Assembly: GCA_938036405.1 (NCBI GenBank)
Contig: CALHPT010000209.1
Coordinates: 1-6,044, forward strand
Source of the DNA: an uncultured Tannerella sp.
GTDB lineage: Bacteria > Bacteroidota > Bacteroidia > Bacteroidales > Tannerellaceae
DNA length: 6,044 nucleotides
Direction: 5' to 3'
The position numbers and the translations under genes were made by a program. Positions 1 through 5,429 of the stretch are shown here, in pieces. The notes under the pieces were generated by a model, which worked only from the letters and a program-made list of their open reading frames with translations, searched no databases and was not told the DNA's origin. The stretch's first letter is position 1. The number at the start of each line of letters is the position of its first letter.

Positions 1-210
1 ATCTTACCCCATGATAGCCCCGGCAGACATTCTGCCAGCGTCATCTTACCCCATGATAGCCCCGGCAGACATTCTGCCGACGTCATCTTACCCCATGATA
101 GTCCCGGCAGACATTCTGCCGACGTCATCCTACCCTGTGGTAGCCCCGGCAGACATTCTGCCAGCGTCATCTTGGCCTGTGGTAGTCCCGGCAGACATTC
201 TGCCGACGCC
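1..210. repeat. Five tandem 42-bp units, each with a palindrome; array runs off the window edge
   Basis: Five head-to-tail units of exactly 42 bp lie at 1-42, 43-84, 85-126, 127-168 and 169-210, with no spacers. Every unit contains the inverted repeat CGGCAGA-CAT-TCTGCCG or its near-copy, at 21-37, 63-79, 105-121, 147-163 and 189-205. The stem is 7 bp in units 2, 3 and 5, and 6 bp in units 1 and 4, where the outer pair is lost. Units 1-3 share CCCCATGATAG in the first half. Units 4 and 5 have CCTGTGGTAG there, so the copies nearest batB are the most diverged. The array starts 61 bases after the batB stop and may continue to the left. It could be an intergenic palindromic repeat, a minisatellite, or part of a repetitive coding sequence. 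The sequence alone does not decide. Confidence 0.95.
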
Positions 211-219
211 GACAGGGTG

Positions 220-235
220 GGACGCACTCGCGTCC
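220..235 (-). other. Small GC-rich hairpin after batB
   Basis: On the minus strand GGACGC-GAGT-GCGTCC forms a perfect 6-bp stem with a 4-base loop, 36 bases past the batB stop codon. No run of T follows in the direction of transcription, so it does not look like an intrinsic terminator. It could protect the 3' end of the batB message or be a processing point, and it may be chance in GC-rich DNA. Confidence 0.35.
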
Positions 236-271
236 GATGGATATGGAGGATGTGCCGGATGCCTTTCACCG

Positions 272-1294
272 CTATCTCGAAAACAGCTTGACCCGACGGA
301 AGATCCGATTCCGGCGATCCATGATGATATACTCCGCGATGAGCAGCAGGAGCACGATCCACGCGAGGCTCTGGAACTGCTCGTCGTATTCGGAATAGAC
401 CTGGCTCTCCTGGTCGGCCTTCTGCATCTTGTCGATCTCTTTTTGCAGCGTGTGCAGGGCCGAGTTGGTGTTGTCGGCGCGGACATAGATGCCTTTGCCA
501 GCGGCGGCTATCTCCTGACACATCTGTTCGTTGAGTCGGGTGATGACCACGTTGCCGTCGTTGTCCTTCATGTAGTTGCTGCTTCCGCCGACGGGGATGG
601 GTGCGCCCTCGGGCTGCCCGATGCCGACGATGTTGACGCTGATGCCCCGATCGGCAGCGGCTTTGGCGGCCTTCACGGCGTCGTCCTCATGGTTCTCGCC
701 GTCGGTGATCAGCAGGATGGTCTTGCCCGCCTGGTCGTTCGGCGTGAAGGAGCGCAGGGCTAAGTTGATGGCTGCGCCGATGGCCGTACCTTGCGTGGAG
801 ACCATCGAGGGGCTGATGGAGGAGAGGAACATCTTGGCGGAGATATAGTCCGACGTGATGGGCAGCTGCGTGAAGGCGTCGCCGGCGAAGACGATCAGCC
901 CCACCTTGTCGTTGGTGAAGCTCTCGGTCATGCGGGAGAGCATCTGCTTGGCCTTCTCGAGGCGGTTGGGCTGGATGTCCTCGGCCATCATCGAGTTGGA
1001 GACGTCGAGGCAGACCATGATCTCCACGCCGCGCTTCTTCACCGTCTCCAGTTTGGAGCCGAACTGTGGCCCGGCGATCACGAAGATCATCACGGCCACG
1101 GCGGCGAAGAAGAGCCAGAACTTCAGGTGCTCGCGCTTACGCGATACTTCCGGCATGAGCTCGGCCACGAGCTTCGGGTCGCCGAAGCGACGCACGGCCC
1201 GCCGACGGTCGAGGAGGGTGTAGACGTAGCCCCCGATCATCACCGGGAGCACGGCCAGCAGGTAGAGGTATATGGGGTGTGCAAAACGAAACAT
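272..1294 (-). CDS. batB: BatB, membrane-anchored von Willebrand factor A (MIDAS) protein
   Basis: A 340-residue inner-membrane protein of the Bat (Bacteroides aerotolerance) family. Membrane segments are at about residues 8-28 and 58-75, followed by a vWA domain at about 90-290 and a C-terminal membrane segment at about 309-326 with a basic tail. The metal-ion-dependent adhesion site looks complete: DVSNS at 97-101, T170 in QGTAIG, and D198 in TDGEN. This topology places the vWA domain between the membrane segments, by family convention in the periplasm. It is a paralogue of the neighbouring batA product, with matching GTAIG and FTQ.P(I/L)T blocks. The ATG lies 12 bases after the batA stop without a Shine-Dalgarno sequence, and the stop is TAG. 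Family knowledge links Bat proteins to stress and oxygen tolerance and to MoxR partners; the molecular activity is unknown. I separate BatB from BatA by operon position and by the longer C-terminal tail. Confidence 0.93.
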   Translation of the reverse strand: MFRFAHPIYLYLLAVLPVMIGGYVYTLLDRRRAVRRFGDPKLVAELMPEVSRKREHLKFWLFFAAVAVMIFVIAGPQFGSKLETVKKRGVEIMVCLDVSNSMMAEDIQPNRLEKAKQMLSRMTESFTNDKVGLIVFAGDAFTQLPITSDYISAKMFLSSISPSMVSTQGTAIGAAINLALRSFTPNDQAGKTILLITDGENHEDDAVKAAKAAADRGISVNIVGIGQPEGAPIPVGGSSNYMKDNDGNVVITRLNEQMCQEIAAAGKGIYVRADNTNSALHTLQKEIDKMQKADQESQVYSEYDEQFQSLAWIVLLLLIAEYIIMDRRNRIFRRVKLFSR

Positions 1295-1306
1295 TGTAGC
1301 GGGGGA

Positions 1307-2296
1307 TTACGGGATTCTCTTGAGGATAGTGATGCGCAGGAGCCACTCGATGAGCAGCAGGCCCAGCACGACGAGGGCGATGCGCGTGTATTCCTCTTGC
1401 TTCTTGCTGAACTCGCGGACGCTGATCTTGGTCTTCTCCATCTTGTCGATCTCGGCGTAGATGGACTTGAGGCTCGAGTTGTTCGTGGCGCGGAAGTATT
1501 GGCCGCCGGTGATGGAGGCGATCTGTTGCAGGGTCGGCTCGTCGATGTCGACGGGCACCATCTGCATTTGGATCGTGCCGCCGGGCAGTCGGAAGGGGTA
1601 GGGCGCCTCGCCCTGAGTGCCCACGCCGATCGTATAGACGCGGATGCCGAACGTGCGAGCGATCTCGGCCGCCGTCACCGGGGCAATCTCGCCGCGGTTG
1701 TTCGAACCGTCGGTCAGTAGGATGATCACCTTCGACTTGGCTTGGCTGTCCTTGATGCGACTCACGGCGTTGGCCAACCCTACGCCGATGGCGGTACCGT
1801 CCTCGATCATGCCGCTTTGGATGTCTTTGAAGAGGTTCAGCAGCACGGCGTGGTCGGTCGTGAGGGGGCATTGGGTGAAGCTCTCGCCGGAGAAGACCAC
1901 GAGGCCGATGTTGTCGTTCGGCCGACCGTTGATGAAGCTGGCGGCTACGTTCTTGGCCGCCGTCAGTCGGTCGGGGCGCAGGTCACGGGCGAGCATACTG
2001 CCCGAGATGTCCATGGCCATCATAATGTCGATGCCTTCGGTCGAGGAGTTCTGCCAGCTGTCCGTCGACTGCGGGCGGGCCAGAATGACGATAACGAGCG
2101 CGATGGCCACCATGCGCAGCACAAAGGGCAGATGGCGCAGGCGCACCTTGGCGGTCGTTATGCCCTTCACGTCGAACGCCTCGGACGACGACATCTCCAT
2201 GCTCGCCTGGCTGCGGCGCAGTTTCCACACATACGCAGCAATCAGCGGCACAATGAGGAGCAACAAAAACAAATAGGCGGGATTAGCAAACGTCAT
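1307..2296 (-). CDS. batA: BatA, membrane-anchored von Willebrand factor A (MIDAS) protein
   Basis: A 329-residue membrane protein with the same plan as BatB. An N-terminal membrane segment lies at about residues 5-25, a second at about 57-73, a vWA domain at about 88-285, and a final membrane segment at about 305-321. The MIDAS is intact: DISGS at 96-100, T168 in EDGTAIG, and D196 in LTDGSNN. The vWA domain probably binds a divalent metal and a protein partner outside the cytoplasmic membrane. The start ATG overlaps the preceding stop as ATGA, which suggests translational coupling. It also has a strong Shine-Dalgarno sequence, unlike its neighbours. The reading frame ends with TAA 12 bases before batB. 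In Bacteroides the batA-batE cluster was linked to aerotolerance; that role is carried over here by homology and order, not shown. Confidence 0.94.
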   Translation of the reverse strand: MTFANPAYLFLLLLIVPLIAAYVWKLRRSQASMEMSSSEAFDVKGITTAKVRLRHLPFVLRMVAIALVIVILARPQSTDSWQNSSTEGIDIMMAMDISGSMLARDLRPDRLTAAKNVAASFINGRPNDNIGLVVFSGESFTQCPLTTDHAVLLNLFKDIQSGMIEDGTAIGVGLANAVSRIKDSQAKSKVIILLTDGSNNRGEIAPVTAAEIARTFGIRVYTIGVGTQGEAPYPFRLPGGTIQMQMVPVDIDEPTLQQIASITGGQYFRATNNSSLKSIYAEIDKMEKTKISVREFSKKQEEYTRIALVVLGLLLIEWLLRITILKRIP

Positions 2297-3276
2297 TTCT
2301 TATCCTCCTTAGTTACGGTTTCCGGGGCTGTCTCATCGGGCTGCGGCGCCTCGGTGCGTTTCGTTTGGTTGACGAAGAGGTAGGCGTTGCGCATGCTCTC
2401 GTCGTTCTCGTCGGGCAGGGGGTGCAGCTTGGCGAACTTCACATAGTCCGACAGCCGGAGCACCTGCCGCAGCGTGTCGTAGACGGTGCGTTCGTCGGTC
2501 TCACGCTCGATGATGGCGAGGATCTCCTCGGAGGTCTTCTCCATCGCGTTCACGCCATAGCGGCGGGAGATGTAGCGGCGGAGCGTGTCGGTCACCTGCG
2601 TATAGTATTCCTTGTTCAGACCCTGCTGCCAGAGCTTTTGATCCTTGATGGAGTCCAGCTCGCGGATGGCCGTCTCGTAGGGTGGGAGCTCCGGCTCGGC
2701 TGACTTCACAGGCGCCTCCGACCGATGGCGACGGTAGCGCTGGACGAGGTAGCCGATCACGCAGATGATGAACAGCGCGGTCAGGATGCCGAAGATCCAC
2801 GGGTAATAGTCGGCCAAGACGAAGGGCGGCTGCCAGACGTCTTTGATGTCGTAGAACTGCTCCGGGTTGTCCACATCGACGGGCACGGTGGAGACCTTCA
2901 GCGCCACCTGATCCGATGCGATCGTGTCGCCGCCGTCGATGACGACGAAGGGCGGGAGTAGGTAGAGCGACGAGTCGAAGGAGGTGACGAGGATGTCGCG
3001 CCGGATGATGAGCCGACCGTCAGCTATTGTCGAGTCAGCGTCGGAGACGGAGATCACCTCTACGCCCGTCATCAGTGTGTCGCCGGGCAGGGGGATGATG
3101 ATCCGCCGGTTGGGGTCGGTTGTTACGGTCACGTGTAGCGTCGTCTGCTCACCGATGAGGATGTCGGCCGTGTCGACCTTCACGTCGATCAGTGTCTGTT
3201 GTGCTCCGGCGGTGAACCCCGTGAGGAGGCACACGGCGAGGAGGAGCATACGGACGCCTATCACTTTCAATTTCAT
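2293..3276 (-). CDS. Short BatD-like exported protein with one membrane segment
   Basis: A 327-residue protein. Residues 1-25 form a signal peptide ending AGA-QQ. Residues 26-157 look beta-rich and extracytoplasmic, beginning with an IDVKVDTADILIGEQ-type strand pattern reminiscent of the N-terminal domain of BatD. A membrane segment is at about 159-178 (YPWIFGILTALFIICVIGYL), followed by a charged, mostly helical cytoplasmic part. That part contains DTLRRYISRRYGVNAMEKTSEEIL at about 230-253, a block I recall as typical of the protein found between the DUF58 gene and batA in Bacteroidales. Full BatD is much longer (about 600 residues), so this is a separate small protein and not batD itself. 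The start ATG is 12 bases after the DUF58 stop, and the stop overlaps batA by 4 bases. It probably links the periplasmic BatA/BatB domains to cytoplasmic MoxR/DUF58, but this is inference. No enzymatic motif was seen. Confidence 0.85.
   Translation of the reverse strand: MKLKVIGVRMLLLAVCLLTGFTAGAQQTLIDVKVDTADILIGEQTTLHVTVTTDPNRRIIIPLPGDTLMTGVEVISVSDADSTIADGRLIIRRDILVTSFDSSLYLLPPFVVIDGGDTIASDQVALKVSTVPVDVDNPEQFYDIKDVWQPPFVLADYYPWIFGILTALFIICVIGYLVQRYRRHRSEAPVKSAEPELPPYETAIRELDSIKDQKLWQQGLNKEYYTQVTDTLRRYISRRYGVNAMEKTSEEILAIIERETDERTVYDTLRQVLRLSDYVKFAKLHPLPDENDESMRNAYLFVNQTKRTEAPQPDETAPETVTKEDKK
2304..2310 (-). promoter_or_regulatory. Perfect Shine-Dalgarno sequence for batA, inside the upstream gene
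   Basis: The minus strand reads AAGGAGG, then 7 bases, then the batA ATG. It lies within the last codons (K-E-D-K-K) of the preceding gene. It fully matches the bacterial anti-Shine-Dalgarno sequence, and the other starts in this window have nothing comparable. Shine-Dalgarno pairing is generally little used in Bacteroidota, so the site may be chance Lys-Glu codons. It could also help re-initiation at the ATGA overlap. Confidence 0.6.
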
Positions 3277-3288
3277 TGTCAGGAAAAA

Positions 3289-4158
3289 TCAGTTTCGTTT
3301 ATCGAAGAGAGCCAGCAGCGCCTTCACGTAGTCGTCCTCCGTACGGATGGAGACGGCGTCGATACGGCTCTTTTGGAAGGCGGCGTTCATCTCGGCCTGC
3401 CGTTTGTCCCACCACGTGCGGTAGGCTTCGCGCACTCGCTTGGATGAGCTGTCGATCCATCGCTCTTGGCCGGTCTCGGCGTCGCGCACTTTCATCAGGC
3501 CTACGGCGGGGAGCTCCGTCTCGCGGCGGTCGTAGACTTGGATGGCTACGATGTCGTGCTTGCGGTTGGCGATGGTCAGCGCGTCGCGGTAGTTGCCGCG
3601 GTCGATGAAGTCGGAGAGGACGAAGGCCGTGCAACGCTTCTTGATGGCGTTGGTGAGGTACTTCAGCGCTTGGTTGATGTCCGTCTGACGGTCGTCGGGG
3701 CGGAAGTCGATCAGCTCGCGGATGATATATAAGATGTGTCGGCGGCCCTTCTGCGGGGGGATGAACTTCTCGATCTTATCGGAGAAGAAGATGACACCGA
3801 TCTTGTCGTTGTTCTGTATGGCGGAGAAGGCCAGCGTGGCGGCGATCTCCGTGGTCACGTCGCGCTTCATCTGCGACACGGTGCCGAAGTCTTTGCTGCC
3901 CGATACGTCGATGAGCAGCATGACGGTCAGCTCGCGCTCTTCCTCGAAGACCTTGACGTAGGGCCGGACGTAGCGCGCGGTGACTTTCCAATCGATGTCG
4001 CGCGTGTCGTCGCCGAACTGGTATTCGCGGACTTCGCTGAAGGCCATACCGCGCCCCTTGAAGGCTGAGTGGTATTGCCCGGCGAAGATGTTGTTCGAGA
4101 GTCCGCGCGTCTTGATTTCGATCTGCCGGACCTTCTTTAAGAGTTCGCTCGTCTCCAT
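3289..4158 (-). CDS. DUF58 family protein (vWA-like, MoxR partner)
   Basis: A 289-residue protein without signal peptide or membrane segments, so probably cytoplasmic. The DUF58 signature spans residues 35-62: GRGMAFSEVREYQFGDD followed by RDIDWKVTAR. A vWA-like fold follows with a complete MIDAS set: DVSGS at 84-88, T159 in RQTD, and D183 in LSDF. DUF58 genes very often sit directly after moxR and are considered likely partners or substrates of the ATPase. Homologues outside Bacteroidota often have N-terminal membrane helices; this short form lacks them. The ATG at 4158 is preceded by GTATATAAAAGG with no usable Shine-Dalgarno spacing. A 102-base gap containing repeats and a hairpin separates it from moxR, while the next gene follows after only 12 bases. 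Its expression could therefore be set partly by that leader. Confidence 0.93.
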   Translation of the reverse strand: METSELLKKVRQIEIKTRGLSNNIFAGQYHSAFKGRGMAFSEVREYQFGDDTRDIDWKVTARYVRPYVKVFEEERELTVMLLIDVSGSKDFGTVSQMKRDVTTEIAATLAFSAIQNNDKIGVIFFSDKIEKFIPPQKGRRHILYIIRELIDFRPDDRQTDINQALKYLTNAIKKRCTAFVLSDFIDRGNYRDALTIANRKHDIVAIQVYDRRETELPAVGLMKVRDAETGQERWIDSSSKRVREAYRTWWDKRQAEMNAAFQKSRIDAVSIRTEDDYVKALLALFDKRN

Positions 4159-4170
4159 CCTTTTATATAC

Positions 4171-4200
4171 GTAGTCAGAAGTAGTTAGAGGTAGTCAGAG
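4171..4200 (-). repeat. Three tandem 10-bp repeats between moxR and the DUF58 gene
   Basis: On the plus strand the units GTAGTCAGAA, GTAGTTAGAG and GTAGTCAGAG occupy 4171-4180, 4181-4190 and 4191-4200. On the transcribed strand these read as CTCTGACTAC-type units, ending 12 bases before the DUF58 ATG. The 10-bp period is close to one helical turn, which could suit a DNA-binding protein. The third unit also forms one arm of the hairpin next to it. No known operator is recognised. Confidence 0.85.
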
Positions 4201-4228
4201 GGGAGTTACAAGTAGCTCGCTGACCACC
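4190..4228 (-). promoter_or_regulatory. Hairpin in the leader of the DUF58 gene
   Basis: On the minus strand GGTGGTCAG (4228-4220) can pair with CTGACTACC (4198-4190) over 9 bp, including one G-U pair, with a 21-base loop. The 3' arm lies in one of three tandem 10-bp repeats. The other two copies could compete for the same 5' arm with slightly weaker pairing, allowing alternative structures. No T-run follows, so this is not an intrinsic terminator. A processing site or attenuator that adjusts MoxR against downstream genes is possible but untested. Confidence 0.45.
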
Positions 4229-4260
4229 TTCTCTCTGCTGTGGACAATGTGTGGCGGGGG

Positions 4261-5271
4261 TTAGGGCACCTCGACTTTGTTGAGGATCTCGTTCACGATC
4301 GCTTCGGAGGTCAGGTTGTTGGCTTCGGCCTCGTAGCTGAGCCCGATGCGGTGGCGCAAGACGTCGTGGCAGACGGCGCGTACGTCTTCGGGGATCACGT
4401 AGCCGCGCTGCTTGATGAAGGCGTAGGCGCGAGAGGCCAGTGCGAGGTTGATGGAGGCGCGGGGTGAGGCGGCGAAGGCGATCATGGACTGGAGGTCGGT
4501 GAGGCCGTACTCCTGCGGGAAGCGGGTGGCGAAGACGATGTCCACGATGTAGCGTTCGATCTTCTCGTCGATGTAGACCTCGCGCACGATGTCGCGGGCG
4601 GCCATGATCTGCTTCGTGTCCATCACGGGGCGGATCTCAGGCGCGTGGCCGGTGATGTTCTGCCGGATCACCTGTTTCTCTTCCTCCTTCTTCGGGTAGT
4701 TGATGATGACCTTGAGCATGAATCGGTCCACCTGTGCCTCGGGCAGCGGGTAGGTGCCTTCTTGCTCGATGGGGTTCTGCGTGGCCATGACGAGGAAGGG
4801 GGCGGGGAGCTTGTAGGTCGTTTCGCCGATGGTCACCTGTCGCTCTTGCATGGCTTCGAGCAGTGCGCTCTGCACCTTGGCCGGGGCGCGGTTGATCTCG
4901 TCGGCCAGCACGAAGTTGGCGAAGATGGGGCCTTGGCGCACTTGAAATTCTTCGCTTTTCTGGCTGTATATCATAGTCCCGATCACGTCGGCCGGGAGCA
5001 AGTCGGGGGTGAACTGGATGCGGCTGTATTTGGCGTCGATCAGCGACGCGAGCGTCTTAATGGCGAGCGTTTTGGCCAGCCCGGGGACGCCTTCGAGGAG
5101 GATGTGCCCGTCGGAGAGCAGGCCGATGAGCAGCGACTCGATGAGGTGTTTCTGCCCCACAATCACTTGATTCATTCCCGTGGTGATCGTCGTCACGAAC
5201 GTGCTGTGGCGCTCGATCCGCTCATTCAATTCCCGAATATCTACCGTTTGATTCATAGACGTTTGATTCAT
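4261..5271 (-). CDS. moxR: MoxR-family AAA+ ATPase
   Basis: A 336-residue cytoplasmic AAA+ ATPase of the MoxR group, thought to act as a chaperone remodelling MIDAS/vWA partner proteins using ATP. Numbered from the ATG at 5271, Walker A is GVPGLAKT at 61-68. Walker B is FVLADE at 120-125 (D124, E125), followed by INRAP. Sensor 1 is in MATQNP (N166), the arginine-finger region is QVDRF (R183), and the sensor 2 region is SPRAS (R271). All catalytic residues seem intact, and the C-terminal lid domain is complete. The start is not certain. ATG at 5271 gives 336 residues, and ATG at 5256 gives 331, close to the usual length of Bacteroidales homologues. A longer in-frame start, TTG at 5304, is unlikely because it falls inside the -7 promoter element. 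It is the first gene of the Bat cluster, with downstream partners DUF58, BatA and BatB. Confidence 0.95.
   Translation of the reverse strand: MNQTSMNQTVDIRELNERIERHSTFVTTITTGMNQVIVGQKHLIESLLIGLLSDGHILLEGVPGLAKTLAIKTLASLIDAKYSRIQFTPDLLPADVIGTMIYSQKSEEFQVRQGPIFANFVLADEINRAPAKVQSALLEAMQERQVTIGETTYKLPAPFLVMATQNPIEQEGTYPLPEAQVDRFMLKVIINYPKKEEEKQVIRQNITGHAPEIRPVMDTKQIMAARDIVREVYIDEKIERYIVDIVFATRFPQEYGLTDLQSMIAFAASPRASINLALASRAYAFIKQRGYVIPEDVRAVCHDVLRHRIGLSYEAEANNLTSEAIVNEILNKVEVP
5245..5271 (-). repeat. Duplicated start region of moxR
   Basis: The 12-base sequence ATGAATCAAACG occurs twice in frame, at 5271-5260 and 5256-5245, separated by TCT. The protein therefore begins MNQTSMNQTV, giving two possible start codons 15 bases apart. 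It is probably a small tandem duplication at the 5' end of the gene. Confidence 0.9.
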
Positions 5272-5301
5272 ACTAATACTGTCTTTTTCGATTCTGGGTC
5301 G

Positions 5302-5309
5302 CAAAAGTA
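5302..5309 (-). promoter_or_regulatory. Promoter -7 element (TAnnTTTG) of moxR and the Bat operon
   Basis: The minus strand reads TACTTTTG, a perfect match to the Bacteroidota housekeeping -7 consensus TAnnTTTG. Transcription would start near 5295, leaving a leader of about 24 bases before the ATG at 5271. No TTTG is seen at the expected -33 distance (about 5329-5334), so the promoter may be weak or need an activator. Its position rules against the upstream TTG start of moxR. Confidence 0.6.
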
Positions 5310-5429
5310 GACCCTTTAGCGAGTGAGTGCCCGCGAGGCGTGGTTAAAGAAATGGAAGCTGTTTTGAATTTGCTGAAGTGCGGATGGATGCAGCGGGGGG
5401 AGGAGTGCAGGGCGGCGGGGGATGGCTGA
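5310..5429. other. Non-coding gap upstream of moxR
   Basis: Between the stop of the upstream small gene and the moxR promoter I see no gene. The plus strand is G-rich at 5395-5421 (runs of 6, 3 and 5 G). No convincing terminator for the upstream gene is visible: no strong stem followed by T, so read-through into moxR cannot be excluded. Confidence 0.5.

Noticed and set aside
1..210. CRISPR array
   Set aside because: The repeats are directly adjacent 42-bp units with no unique spacers between them.
220..235. Intrinsic terminator for the Bat operon
   Set aside because: The stem is only 6 bp and no T-run follows on the minus strand. The array hairpins also lack T-runs.
11..763. Plus-strand coding region of 250 codons beginning in the repeats
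   Set aside because: About two thirds of it is antisense to batB, which has clear family motifs. The frame is open because of the repeat length and GC-rich codons on the other strand.
791..1720. Long plus-strand open frame of 309 codons
   Set aside because: It is antisense to batA and batB, has a composition rich in His, Asp, Gly and Leu typical of reversed GC-rich genes, and shows no domain.
1137..1871. Minus-strand open frame of 244 codons rich in Arg, Pro and His
   Set aside because: It overlaps batA and batB in another frame, and its low-complexity Arg/Pro/His composition is that of a shifted frame.
5272..5304. N-terminal extension of MoxR from a TTG codon
   Set aside because: The TTG lies within the predicted -7 element, and the extension (RPRIEKDSIS) goes beyond the usual family N-terminus.
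4645..5310. Plus-strand open frame of 221 codons
   Set aside because: It lies antisense to moxR, whose Walker and sensor motifs are intact, and has no recognisable motif.
5395..5421. G-quadruplex in the gap upstream of moxR
   Set aside because: Only three separated runs of three or more G are present, so a stable four-run structure would need an awkward split of the first run.
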